This document shows positions 8,055-17,042 of a stretch of 41,376 nt of DNA, one piece after another. The stretch's first letter is position 1, and each line of letters opens with the position of its first letter. This DNA comes from Bacteroidia bacterium (GTDB lineage: Bacteria; Bacteroidota; Bacteroidia; AKYH767-A; OLB10): contig JADLBQ010000045.1 of the NCBI GenBank assembly GCA_020847635.1, forward strand, positions 1 through 41,376, written 5' to 3'. The position numbers and the translations under genes are program-made. The notes below the pieces were generated by a model. That model did no database searches. It was not told the DNA's origin and was given only the letters and a program-made list of their open reading frames with translations.

Positions 8055-8640
8055 GCGGGCGAAAATAGAAGATTTGTTTTAAGTGGCAAGGCTTCCGTAA
8101 GGATCTTCTGAAGATTTTTTTATAAGGAATAAATATTTCTTAATGAATGTGTTGGGGGATGATGGATTCAAAATCTTGGTTGCCCAAGATTGTTAAGCTC
8201 AGGTTGTTTATAACGGGATCACAGCATTTGTTTCGTCCCAGCCTGAAGGTTACCTGCCGGTAAAGAGGATGTGTGAGCCTACCTGCGAAATGCTGATATG
8301 AATTACCTGGTCGGCAAAGGCTACTTAAAAGGGTGATTTACTCCCGTTTAATTCAATTGTAGAAGATCTTTCTTAAGATGCAGGATTGGTGATAATTCAA
8401 GTCATTGTATCTATTATGTTTCTCTTAAAAATCTGAAGGCAATTGGTAAATTCACCTGTGTAGATAGTTCAACTGTATCCAAAACATCCGTGAGAAAGGT
8501 TAAATAGGCTAGAGTAAGACGATATGTTAAATTAACAGCCTGATGTTACTTGATTCGGTTTTCTACTCGTAATTCTGCAGCATGTGCAGTTACCTTTGTG
8601 TTCTGTCAGATTATTGTTCTTGTAAGCCAGTTTCTCTTTA
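8055..8640. other. Long intergenic region between tRNA-Ser and the GH3 gene
   Basis: About 590 bases with no convincing gene on either strand. Seen here: a perfect 8-bp hairpin, AATCTTGG (8172-8179) and CCAAGATT (8184-8191) with a TTGC loop, and a TAnnTTTG box at 8591-8598. Part of it must hold the tRNA-Ser promoter on the minus strand, which I could not pinpoint. A frame at 8550-8804 overlaps the GH3 gene and looks spurious. Confidence 0.5.
8591..8598 (+). promoter_or_regulatory. -7 box (TACCTTTG) for the GH3/beta-lactamase gene
   Basis: Exact TAnnTTTG match 42 bases before the ATG at 8641, giving a leader of about 36 nt. No TTG at the normal -33 distance is visible. Confidence 0.45.
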
Positions 8641-11550
8641 ATGCGATTTCTTCTTTTTCTGTCCATTTTTTCCGGACTGTCGGTTTATGGCCAGCAGCCT
8701 CCTTTTATTTCACCTGCATCAGCCGTTTGGGCAGACTCGGTTATCAGTACGATGACCCTGGAAGAGCGGGTAGGCCAGCTGTTTATGGCCTATTCAAGAA
8801 GTGACAAAGAAGCAAAACCCGATTCATTAGCTGCAATTATCCGTAAATACCATATCGGTGGGATTATGTTTATGAAGGGGAGTCCGCAACGGCAAGCTGA
8901 ATTAACCAACCTTTTCCAGGATAGTGCAAAGTTTAAAATGCTGATTGCTATTGATGCCGAATGGGGATTACAGATGAGGTTAGATTCAACAATCCGTTTT
9001 CCCCGCCAGATGACCCTCGGAGCCATGCCTCCGGATTCTTCAACTTATTTTATGGCAGCCGAGATTGCCCGACAATGTAAACGATTAGGCATTCATATCA
9101 ACTTTGCACCCGATATTGATATTAATAACAATGCACTGAATCCCGTAATCAATTCCCGGTCGTTCGGTGAAGATAAATATACGGTTACTTCAATGGGACT
9201 TCAGTACATGAATGGGATACAACATAATGGTATTCTGGCAACCGGTAAACATTTTCCGGGACATGGTAATACCGATACGGATTCACATCTTGCACTTCCT
9301 GTTATTAACCAATCCAGGGCAGAAATGGATACTATGGAGTTGTATCCGTTTGAACAACTGATTCGCAAAGGCCTAGGGTGTGTGATGGTAGCTCATCTAT
9401 TTATTCCGTCAATTGACAGCACTTCTAACCGGGCTTCAACTTTATCGCCACTGGTTGTTCAGAATCTTTTAAAGGATAGTCTGCAATTTAAAGGATTGGT
9501 GTTTACCGATGCTTTAAATATGAAAGGCGTAAGCAGTTTTTATAAGCCCGGAGAGCTTGAGTGGCTTGCTCTCAAAGCCGGAAATGATATGCTGTTATAT
9601 TCTGATAACATTCCGGAAGCTTATAACCGGATTATGAGTGGTGTTTTAAGCGGTGAAATGGATTCTTCAGAAATTGATAACCGGGTACGGAAAATACTGA
9701 TGGCAAAGTTCTGGTGTGGAATTCCTGGTTATAAACCGGTTGACCTGTCTAATCTGACCGCTGATCTGAATTCGTCAAAGGCGGTACAAATGACTGCAAC
9801 ATATTTCGGACAGGCTGTAACCATGTTGAAAAACAAAAGGGAAATCATACCTTTCTCGGAAATTGAGGACTTAAAAATTGCATCTTTAGTCATTAATGAC
9901 AGCTTGAATAATCCGTTTCAGTTTTACCTGAACCGCTATGCACCGGTTAGTTGTTACAGGATGGTTAAGGAGCCTGATCTGAAGGTGCTGCTTAATCTGA
10001 CTGAAGTTTTAAGTGAATATGACCTGGTACTGATCAGTATTCATAATACTAGCACCCGTAGTGGGAACGCATTTGGAATAACTCCCCAGATGAATGATAT
10101 CATTTCGCGGCTGAATGCCAAAACCCGGACGGTTGTTATTCTCTTTGGCAATGCTTATTGTCTCAATTATCTTCCTGCAGCTGAAAAATCAAATGCACTG
10201 ATCATTGCTTATGAAGACACTTTTTATCCGCAATGGGCAACAGCTCAGGTCTTATTCGGTGCTAAATCAACTAACGGCACATTGCCTGTAACAACCAATG
10301 ATTTTGAAAGAGGAGCCGGTGAAGTAATCCGTGATTACCGCTGGCGGGTTCGTTTTGGATTCCCGGAAGATGAACGAGCTGATTCAAAGTTATTTTTGAA
10401 AACAGACAGCATCATTAACCAGGCAATTTCGGAAAAGATATTTCCGGGCTGCCAGGTACTTGCTATAAAAAATGGAACTGTTATCTTCGAGAAAGCTTAT
10501 GGATATCATACCTATCAGAATCTGCAACCAGTAAAGACAACCGATTTGTATGATATTGCTTCAGTAACTAAAGTAGTTTCAACCGCATTGGCAGTCATGA
10601 AGCTTTACGAAGCAGGTAAAATTGATCTTGACCGGAAAATATCGCGCTACCTGCCGGAACTGAAAAAAAGCAATAAGGCAGATCTTACTGTCAGAGAAGT
10701 ATTGACCCACACTTCAGGATTACAGTCATGGATCCCCTTTTATCAGAAAGCATTGGAAGAAAATACCGACAGCAGCATTTTCAGAAATCAATTAACTGAT
10801 GAATTCAGTCTGGCTGTTGCCGACAGTTTATGGATGAACAACCATTATACTGAAACAATCTGGCATGAGATTATAGCCTCACCAGTGAAAAGCAGAGGTA
10901 CTTACCTATACTCAGACCTTGGTATGATTATCATGCAACACATCATTGAGAAGATTACCGGGGATCACCTGGATGATTATGTTCAGTCAAATTTTTATGA
11001 ACCTTTAGGACTACAGCGAATTCTTTACCGGCCACTGTCCAGGTTCAGTAAATCAGAAATTGTTCCAACAGAAGCCGATACGATATTCCGGAAACAGTTG
11101 ATCCATGGGTATGTTCACGATCCGGCAGCTGCCATGATGGATGGTGTAGGTGGTCATGCCGGAGTTTTTGCAGATGCTTATTCGGTAGGTGTGATTTTCG
11201 AGCTGCTACTCAATCAAGGAAGTTATGGAGGTGTTCAGTATTTACATCCGGAAACCATAGAGTTGTTTACATCCAGGCAGTCTGAACAGCACAGGCGTGC
11301 ACTTATATTTGATCGTCCTGATGATGATCCCGGAAGAAATCCTGTAGCCTCTGATGCATCTGCAGCCAGCTTTGGCCATCAGGGCTTCACCGGAACCTGT
11401 GCATGGGCAGATCCGGGTTCAGGAATTGTATTTGTCTTTTTATCAAACCGGGTTTATCCGAATGCTTCAAACAACCTGATTACAAAACGAAGTATCCGGC
11501 CCTTGGTGATGCAGTCAGTATATGATGCCTGCCAGCCTGGACATCCATAA
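8641..11550 (+). CDS. GH3 (NagZ-type) glycosidase fused to a beta-lactamase-fold serine hydrolase
   Basis: A 969-residue exported fusion. Residues 1-17 form a signal peptide (LLFLSIFSGLSVYG). Residues ~30-360 are a glycoside hydrolase family 3 barrel with the NagZ-type signature KHFPGHGNTDTDSH (203-216; His/Asp acid-base dyad) and FTDALNMKG, where Asp290 is the expected nucleophile. Residues ~370-560 resemble the GH3 C-terminal sandwich. Residues ~580-965 are a class C/DD-peptidase-like beta-lactamase domain with SVTK (Ser641, Lys644), YSD (Tyr757) and HAG (839-841) in place of KTG. The expected substrates are N-acetylhexosaminyl bonds, probably peptidoglycan muropeptides, plus a peptide or ester bond. 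The fusion is known in Bacteroidota, but its substrate is not established. A single-gene unit. Confidence 0.88.
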   Translation: MRFLLFLSIFSGLSVYGQQPPFISPASAVWADSVISTMTLEERVGQLFMAYSRSDKEAKPDSLAAIIRKYHIGGIMFMKGSPQRQAELTNLFQDSAKFKMLIAIDAEWGLQMRLDSTIRFPRQMTLGAMPPDSSTYFMAAEIARQCKRLGIHINFAPDIDINNNALNPVINSRSFGEDKYTVTSMGLQYMNGIQHNGILATGKHFPGHGNTDTDSHLALPVINQSRAEMDTMELYPFEQLIRKGLGCVMVAHLFIPSIDSTSNRASTLSPLVVQNLLKDSLQFKGLVFTDALNMKGVSSFYKPGELEWLALKAGNDMLLYSDNIPEAYNRIMSGVLSGEMDSSEIDNRVRKILMAKFWCGIPGYKPVDLSNLTADLNSSKAVQMTATYFGQAVTMLKNKREIIPFSEIEDLKIASLVINDSLNNPFQFYLNRYAPVSCYRMVKEPDLKVLLNLTEVLSEYDLVLISIHNTSTRSGNAFGITPQMNDIISRLNAKTRTVVILFGNAYCLNYLPAAEKSNALIIAYEDTFYPQWATAQVLFGAKSTNGTLPVTTNDFERGAGEVIRDYRWRVRFGFPEDERADSKLFLKTDSIINQAISEKIFPGCQVLAIKNGTVIFEKAYGYHTYQNLQPVKTTDLYDIASVTKVVSTALAVMKLYEAGKIDLDRKISRYLPELKKSNKADLTVREVLTHTSGLQSWIPFYQKALEENTDSSIFRNQLTDEFSLAVADSLWMNNHYTETIWHEIIASPVKSRGTYLYSDLGMIIMQHIIEKITGDHLDDYVQSNFYEPLGLQRILYRPLSRFSKSEIVPTEADTIFRKQLIHGYVHDPAAAMMDGVGGHAGVFADAYSVGVIFELLLNQGSYGGVQYLHPETIELFTSRQSEQHRRALIFDRPDDDPGRNPVASDASAASFGHQGFTGTCAWADPGSGIVFVFLSNRVYPNASNNLITKRSIRPLVMQSVYDACQPGHP

Positions 11551-11631
11551 AAAAATTTTTTCATTCGTTTGCAACATTCAAGTAACTTCTTCTTCTTTGC
11601 AGTACTATTGAGCTAACCAAAATGTAGCACT

Positions 11632-12180
11632 ATGATCAAACCACTTCCTAAAGAACAATGGAAAGAAATCCTGTTCAACATAAAAGGTAAACGTAACCGG
11701 TATGCAATCTCAAATTTGGGACGTGTTGCAGTTTTTAAAACTCAGTTTGAAGATGGACAGCTGTTGAAGGGAACAATGAATAACGGATATGCATCGCTTA
11801 AAATCAAACCGGGAGGAAGAGATATTCAGCTGATGATTCACCGGATTGTAGCAGATGCATTTCTCCCAAGACGAAAAGCCAATCAGGAAATTGTAATTCA
11901 TAAGAATTTTAAGAAGACGGATAATGATGTCTCCAACCTTAAGTGGGTAACCAAGGAAGAAGCGTATAAGCATGCGGAGAAGAATCCGGTAATTATTCGG
12001 CTTCGCAAACAACGCATGGCCGAAGGTCATAAGCTGAACATTGCGAAGGTCAGGGAAATAAAAAGATTGATTCGTAATCCCGGGAAACTAACCATGAAGC
12101 AAATTGCCAGAAAATTCAGGATCTCAGAAATGCAGCTTTACCGGATTAAGCGTGGTGAAAACTGGGGCCATGTAAAGTAA
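11632..12180 (+). CDS. NUMOD4 / HNH-type protein with C-terminal helix-turn-helix
   Basis: A 182-residue basic protein. The N-terminal EQWKEI...YAISNLGRVAVF is a NUMOD4 motif, usual at the N-terminus of phage-type homing endonucleases. It is followed by an HNH_3-like core: LMIHRIVADAFLP (His70) and IVIHKNFKKTDNDVSNLKWVT (His90, Asn102). The C-terminus (~138-180, VREIKRL...LTMKQIARKFRISEMQLYRIKRG) is a resolvase-like helix-turn-helix. It is therefore a likely DNA-binding nuclease or a domesticated regulator. There are no mobile-element boundaries, and base composition matches its neighbours, which favours residence over recent transfer. It ends 23 bases from the convergent phosphorelay operon. 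Confidence 0.7.
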   Translation: MIKPLPKEQWKEILFNIKGKRNRYAISNLGRVAVFKTQFEDGQLLKGTMNNGYASLKIKPGGRDIQLMIHRIVADAFLPRRKANQEIVIHKNFKKTDNDVSNLKWVTKEEAYKHAEKNPVIIRLRKQRMAEGHKLNIAKVREIKRLIRNPGKLTMKQIARKFRISEMQLYRIKRGENWGHVK

Positions 12181-12203
12181 GACCGGATTAAATCCTAAAA
12201 AAA

Positions 12204-13373
12204 TCAGGCAGGAAGAAGAGTCAGATCAGCAACCGTAATCGTATTATTTTCGGCTAACAGAGCTGCCCGTTCAATAACTGCTTTCAGTTCGCGGATATTA
12301 CCTGGCCAGGCATATTCTAGCATATACTTAATAGCCTCTTTTGAAATCTGAACCGTTTCAATTTGATTCTGTTTACAGTAATCAGAAAGGAAGTTTTTTG
12401 CAAGCAGGATAATATCATCTCCTCTTTCACGAAGCGGAGGCAGATGAATCAGGAACCCTTGCAGGCGATAATATAAATCCTGGCGGAAACGACCAGCTTT
12501 GACTTCTTCAGCAAGATTCCGGTTGGTTGCCGCAATGAGCCTGAAATCAAGTTTGATTGTTTTATTACTGCCGATTCGTTGAATTTCGCGCTCTTGTAAA
12601 ACACGTAAGAGTTTGGCCTGGTGGCTTAGATTCATTTCACCAATTTCATCAAGGAAAATGGTTCCATCATTTGCTTCTTCAAATTTGCCGATTCTGCGTT
12701 CACGGGCATCCGTAAAGGCTCCTTTCTCATGACCAAATAACTCACTTTCCACCAGTTCTTCTGGAATGGCACCCATATTAACAATTACCAGTTGTTTCCT
12801 GCTTCGGGGTGAGTTGTAATGAAGTGCTTTGGCAACAAGTTCTTTACCGGTTCCGCTCTCACCTGTTACCAGTACCATCATGTTGCTTTTTTCAACTTTT
12901 TGAATGAGCCGCAGGGATCTGAGGATTCCATTGCTGCTTCCAATAATGTTTGAATATTTATTCCTGTCAATAATCTGATCTTTCAGAAACTCAACTTCCT
13001 TACGCAGGGTGACATTCATGCTCAGGTTGCGGATTGAATTTTCAAGGTTGGCAGCCATATTGTTATTCTTGATAATATAATCCTGGGCTCCCCGCTTATA
13101 ACAATTTACTACTACTTCAAGATCTTCCTGACCTGAAACCAGAATACACAGAATACCTGAGTCATAACTTTTAATCTTATCCATCAGGTCAAGTCCGTTA
13201 ATCCCCGGCAGGTTGTAATCAATTGAAACTATATCGGGCCTGAGGTGCAGGTTGTTAATGCATTCTTCTGCAGTTGAGAAATGAGTGATCTCATGATCCT
13301 GCAGTTTATTGATTGCTTGTTTCATAAGTGAAACAATTACAGGGTCATCTTCAACAATAAAAATCTTAGCCAT
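12204..13373 (-). CDS. Sigma-54-type response regulator (REC-AAA+) lacking the HTH
   Basis: A 389-residue NtrC-class activator, last gene of the five-gene phosphorelay operon (8-base gap from the hybrid kinase). Residues 1-115 are a receiver: EDD acid pocket at 8-10, phospho-acceptor Asp52 (SIDYNLPG), Lys102. Residues ~140-370 are the AAA+ domain: GESGTGKE Walker A (171-178), GAFTDA sigma-54 loop (218-223, GAFTGA variant), TIFLDEIG Walker B (238-245), and the R-finger region RFRQDLYYRL. After WPGNIREL (356-363) and a short helix it stops at LTLLPA. The usual ~45-residue Fis-type HTH is absent, and no in-frame or frameshifted continuation exists before the stop. It may activate sigma-54 promoters without enhancer DNA or through a partner. 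Confidence 0.9.
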   Translation of the reverse strand: MAKIFIVEDDPVIVSLMKQAINKLQDHEITHFSTAEECINNLHLRPDIVSIDYNLPGINGLDLMDKIKSYDSGILCILVSGQEDLEVVVNCYKRGAQDYIIKNNNMAANLENSIRNLSMNVTLRKEVEFLKDQIIDRNKYSNIIGSSNGILRSLRLIQKVEKSNMMVLVTGESGTGKELVAKALHYNSPRSRKQLVIVNMGAIPEELVESELFGHEKGAFTDARERRIGKFEEANDGTIFLDEIGEMNLSHQAKLLRVLQEREIQRIGSNKTIKLDFRLIAATNRNLAEEVKAGRFRQDLYYRLQGFLIHLPPLRERGDDIILLAKNFLSDYCKQNQIETVQISKEAIKYMLEYAWPGNIRELKAVIERAALLAENNTITVADLTLLPA

Positions 13374-13381
13374 TGAATTTG

Positions 13382-15712
13382 TTATTTTGTGTTAAATGAA
13401 TGAAGTCCTTTTTCAAGTTCAATATAAGCCTGTTCACATGCTTTACTGATTTTTTCAGCCATTAGTGGGATCTGTTCGAGATGGGTTTTTGTTTTTGCGA
13501 ATTCTTCTATTCGGGCAGTCAGATCATATTCCTCTTTCATACCAATATAGCTTAAGGAAGGTTTCAGTTTGTGAGCGGCCTGTCTAACTCGTTCCCAGTC
13601 ATCCGAATGAATGCCGGCAAGAACTTCCTTAATAGTCTCCGGTGCATTTTGTAAAAACAAAGTGATGAATTCACGGAAAAATTCCTCATTGCCTTCAGAT
13701 AATTCATTCAGGTAAGTAAGATCAGTAATGCCGGATCCGGCTTTAGTATCGGGTGTAGTCTTTTCCTGATGCAGCTGCTGATAGGTTTGTTGTTTCTCAA
13801 TAGAACTGTAAATAATAATTTTCAGATCATCCGGGCTGAAAGGCTTCGAAATATAATCATTCATTCCGCTTGCAAGGCATTTTCTCTCTTCTTCCTTACT
13901 GGTATGAGCGGTCATGGCAACTATCGGCAGGTTAGCTTTCTTTAATTCCTTCCGGATATATTTCGAGACTTCATAACCTTTCATGCCTGGCATTTCTACA
14001 TCAAGTAAAATCAGGTCGTACTGATTCCGTTCAGCCAGCTCGATGGCTGTTAGTCCGTCATGAGCACAGTCATAGGTGAAATTCCAGTCATTAAGCAGTT
14101 TGGTAATAACAATCCGGTTTATATCATTATCTTCAACCACCAGAATGTGGAATGGTTTAAAATCTCTTTCCTGCTGATGAACAATTTCAGCCTTTTGAGC
14201 AGGTATCTGATCTGGAGCCAGTTCAAAAGGCAGGCTGAATGAAAAACAGGAACCCTTACCGGGTGTGCTTTCAACATGAATTTCTCCACCCTGCAGTTCG
14301 ATTAGTTTCTTACTAATACTCAACCCTAAACCGGTACCTCCGAATTTTCGTGTAATATCATCGCCAGCCTGAGTGAAAGCATCAAAAATTTTGTTCAGCT
14401 TATCGGGTGGAATACCAATTCCGGTATCCCGTATTTCAGTTTTAATGACAACACAATTTTCATTACGGTCCAATGAACTGACTCTGATGGAAATTCCTCC
14501 GTTCTCAGTGAATTTCATCGCATTCCCAGTCAGGTTATTAATCACCTGGCTGAAACGGACCGAATCTCCGTTAACGAGTTCCGGTATATCATCATCAATC
14601 TGATACTGAAAAGACAATCCTTTCTGTTCTATAGCCGGATACAATAATTCATAAAGGGTTGCTACTGATTCACGAATTGAAAACGGGTAGTTCTCAAAAG
14701 CCATTTTATCAGCCTGGATTTTAGATAAGTCCAGAATATCATTAATAATGACATGGAGGTTATCAGCTGATTTCTTAATAGCATCAATAAATTTACGCTG
14801 ATCGTCATTCAAAGAAGTTCCTAACAAAATCCCTGAAAGATTGATGATTCCGTGAATTGGAGTCCGGATTTCGTGACTCATATTTGCCAGAAATGTCTCT
14901 TTCAGTTTCTGCAGGTCAAGTGAGGATTGGATTTCAGACTGAATTTTCTTCTGTTCTTCAAACTCAGAAGTGATATCTGTAATAATACCTCCGATGAACG
15001 ACTTATCATTTTTACATCCGGAAAAGGAAAAGTAGGAGAAATGAATCATGCGCCCGTTAATCTCAGCTGTTGCCTCAGTTTCGTTTCCTTCAAGTGCTTG
15101 CTTATAATTCGAAAGGCTGAACGGACTTACTCCTTCCAGATCATAAATGGATCTGTTTAGGATTTCATAGCCAGAAACAGCAAGCAGTTCACTTACTTTA
15201 CCATCAATAAATTTAAGAGTGCCTTCGCTGTCAAAGGCAAAAATGACAATTGGCAGATTGGAGATAATCTGAGTGAAAAAGGATCTGGAAGTTGCCAGTG
15301 CCAAATTGGCTTCCTCGGCAGATTTCTCGGCTTGAACAATCCGGCTTATATTTTTTAGAATTTTATTGATCTGTTCAGGGTTAATTGAATTCTTAGGTAA
15401 GTAATCAAATGCACCGTTTTTCATGCAGTCAACGGCAAGTGCTTCATCACCTTGCCCGGTCATCATTACGCAGGGGGTGTATAAACTTTGTCTGATGCAT
15501 TCCTTTAATAGATCAAGTCCGGTCATTCCCGGCAAATTGATATCGATAAATGCCAGGTCGTATCGTTCGGCAGTCAGTTCATCAATTGCTGCTTCTGCTG
15601 AAGCACACTCTTTAAGAACAACCTTGTATCCCGACATGCGTGCTGCCCGTGCAACCGACATCCGGTCAGTCATATCATCATCAACAATCAAAAATTTAAT
15701 CTGATTTTCCAT
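13382..15712 (-). CDS. Hybrid sensor histidine kinase: REC-PAS-HisKA-HATPase-REC-HPt
   Basis: A 776-residue cytosolic kinase with no membrane segment. In order: receiver 1 (1-125; Asp57, Lys107); PAS-like sensor (~143-250); HisKA with MSHEIRTPIHG (His280); HATPase with NNLTGNAMKF (N box), DTGIGIP (G1) and GGTGLGLSIS (G2) to ~495; receiver 2 (521-640; acid pocket EDND, Asp571, Lys623); and an HPt domain (~665-770) with AAHKLKP (His714). This is a complete internal His-Asp-His relay with an extra receiver at the front that can accept phosphate from the upstream kinase. It starts 2 bases after the CheY-like gene and ends 8 bases before the REC-AAA+ gene, which its HPt may phosphorylate. Confidence 0.93.
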   Translation of the reverse strand: MENQIKFLIVDDDMTDRMSVARAARMSGYKVVLKECASAEAAIDELTAERYDLAFIDINLPGMTGLDLLKECIRQSLYTPCVMMTGQGDEALAVDCMKNGAFDYLPKNSINPEQINKILKNISRIVQAEKSAEEANLALATSRSFFTQIISNLPIVIFAFDSEGTLKFIDGKVSELLAVSGYEILNRSIYDLEGVSPFSLSNYKQALEGNETEATAEINGRMIHFSYFSFSGCKNDKSFIGGIITDITSEFEEQKKIQSEIQSSLDLQKLKETFLANMSHEIRTPIHGIINLSGILLGTSLNDDQRKFIDAIKKSADNLHVIINDILDLSKIQADKMAFENYPFSIRESVATLYELLYPAIEQKGLSFQYQIDDDIPELVNGDSVRFSQVINNLTGNAMKFTENGGISIRVSSLDRNENCVVIKTEIRDTGIGIPPDKLNKIFDAFTQAGDDITRKFGGTGLGLSISKKLIELQGGEIHVESTPGKGSCFSFSLPFELAPDQIPAQKAEIVHQQERDFKPFHILVVEDNDINRIVITKLLNDWNFTYDCAHDGLTAIELAERNQYDLILLDVEMPGMKGYEVSKYIRKELKKANLPIVAMTAHTSKEEERKCLASGMNDYISKPFSPDDLKIIIYSSIEKQQTYQQLHQEKTTPDTKAGSGITDLTYLNELSEGNEEFFREFITLFLQNAPETIKEVLAGIHSDDWERVRQAAHKLKPSLSYIGMKEEYDLTARIEEFAKTKTHLEQIPLMAEKISKACEQAYIELEKGLHSFNTK

Positions 15713-15714
15713 TT

Positions 15715-16152
15715 TTAATAAGTCTGGGGCATTTCACACAATTGCCAGTAAGTATTTAATACTGATACAGCTTGAACAAATTTTTCAAAGGATACGGGTT
15801 TAACGATATAGCCTGCAACATTGAGGTTGTAGGCTTCAAATTTGTCTTTATCATCATTAGAAGTAGTCATGATAATCACACTGATACACCTGAGAACGGG
15901 GTCTTTACGAAGCTCACGTAAGAATTCAATTCCATTCATCCGGGGCATATTGATATCAAGAAGAATTAACTGGGGAGTAGGAATAATTTTCTGCTGTCCT
16001 TCAGTTCCCCTGAGTTTATCCAGAGCTTCGATCCCGTTATGAGCCACATACAAAGGATTCAAGATATTATTCTTTTTAAATGCTCGTTGTACATTCATGA
16101 CATCAACCAGGTCATCATCTACCAGCAGGATGTTGTATAATTTGCTAATCAT
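15715..16152 (-). CDS. Single-domain (CheY/Rcp1-like) response regulator
   Basis: A 145-residue stand-alone receiver. ATG 16152 is chosen (MISKLYNILLVDDDLVDV) because the fold begins there; the frame extends upstream but only into the preceding kinase gene. The start overlaps that gene's stop by 8 bases (16145-16152), indicating coupled translation. The acid pocket is VDDD, the phospho-acceptor lies in ILLDINMPRMNG, then IIMTTSNDDKDK and GYIVKPVSFEKF with the conserved Lys. There is no output domain, so it is a phosphate shuttle or sink between the upstream kinase and the hybrid kinase, or acts by protein contact. Confidence 0.93.
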   Translation of the reverse strand: MISKLYNILLVDDDLVDVMNVQRAFKKNNILNPLYVAHNGIEALDKLRGTEGQQKIIPTPQLILLDINMPRMNGIEFLRELRKDPVLRCISVIIMTTSNDDKDKFEAYNLNVAGYIVKPVSFEKFVQAVSVLNTYWQLCEMPQTY

Positions 16153-17041
16153 TATGGTTTGTTTTGTTACTATGTTGAGTGTGTGAGGTATTTTGTTCAG
16201 GCTTGACAGGCCAAGTAAAAACAAATTTTGCGCCTCTCCCGGGTTCTGATTCAACCCATACCTTTCCGTTATTCCCTTCAACTATTTTTTTTACGATAGC
16301 CAGTCCGATTCCGGTTCCTTTTGTCTGATGATCGTCAATTACCTTGAACATCTCAAAAATTTTCTGATGATATACAGACGGGATTCCAGGACCATTGTCC
16401 TGAATAAAAAACTGGTAGCAATCATCAAGACGGATGTAACCAATTTCCAACTCAGGGTTATCACAACTGTATTTCATTGCATTTCCGATCAGGTTTGAAA
16501 TGACCTGGCTGAATTGAAGTTTCTGCCCTTTAAAAGCTGGCATTCCATCCTGAATAGTGAGTTTAAACTTCTTTTCAGGGTCAAATAATTCGGCAGCTTC
16601 AAGGCAAATAAGCCCGGTTTGGATAAATTCATCTTTTGATTGGCGGTTGGATCGGGAAAAGAAAAGTATTCCTTCAATCAGGTTTTCCATTCCGGAAATC
16701 CTGCTTTTTATCAATTCAATGTGTTCAGCCATACCTTCCGGAATTTGTGAAGAAAAATCCTCTTCAATCCAGTTGATGATGCTGCTGATATTTCGCAAGG
16801 GGGCTTTCAGGTCATGAGAAACAATATAGGCAAACTGGTCCAGTTCTTTAACCTTCCGTGCCAGTTCCTGGTTTGTATGTATTAACTGGGTGTGTGTATC
16901 AGAAATCCTGCAATTTGAATTTTCATCAGTCTGATAGTAGAATTGGCTGATGTGTTCCAGTAGAATGGAAATCCCATCGTGACCAGATGGCAGAAAACCA
17001 AGCACATCAATTACTTGTTTTTCAAGAACAGGGTGAAGCAT
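16145..17041 (-). CDS. Sensor histidine kinase without a recognisable sensor domain
   Basis: A 298-residue soluble kinase. Residues 1-60 match no known sensor and may contact the FIST protein encoded just upstream (one-base gap). A helix with TNQELARKVKELDQFAYIVSHDLKAPLRN carries the HisKA phospho-site His76 (SHDLK). HATPase follows: NLIGNAMKYS (N box), DNGPGIP (G1), GTGIGLAIVKKIVE (G2), ending ~275. This HisKA/HATPase type is common next to Rcp1-like receivers, and its cognate receiver is the overlapping downstream gene. Since the protein has no membrane segment, input is probably cytosolic. Confidence 0.9.
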   Translation of the reverse strand: MLHPVLEKQVIDVLGFLPSGHDGISILLEHISQFYYQTDENSNCRISDTHTQLIHTNQELARKVKELDQFAYIVSHDLKAPLRNISSIINWIEEDFSSQIPEGMAEHIELIKSRISGMENLIEGILFFSRSNRQSKDEFIQTGLICLEAAELFDPEKKFKLTIQDGMPAFKGQKLQFSQVISNLIGNAMKYSCDNPELEIGYIRLDDCYQFFIQDNGPGIPSVYHQKIFEMFKVIDDHQTKGTGIGLAIVKKIVEGNNGKVWVESEPGRGAKFVFTWPVKPEQNTSHTQHSNKTNHND

Positions 17042-17042
17042 A

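Noticed and set aside
7816-8082. Two overlapping plus-strand frames of 88 and 78 codons
   Set aside because: They run through the antisense of tRNA-Ser(TGA) at 7969-8054 and match no protein family.
8550-8804. 84-codon frame overlapping the GH3 gene start
   Set aside because: It overlaps the signal peptide of a well-supported gene in another frame and has no family match.
14373-15704. Several plus-strand frames of 76-93 codons
   Set aside because: Antisense shadows of the hybrid histidine kinase, with no motifs or starts of their own.
16153-16281. 43-codon N-terminal extension of the CheY-like regulator
   Set aside because: It overlaps the preceding kinase gene out of frame; the receiver fold starts at ATG 16152.
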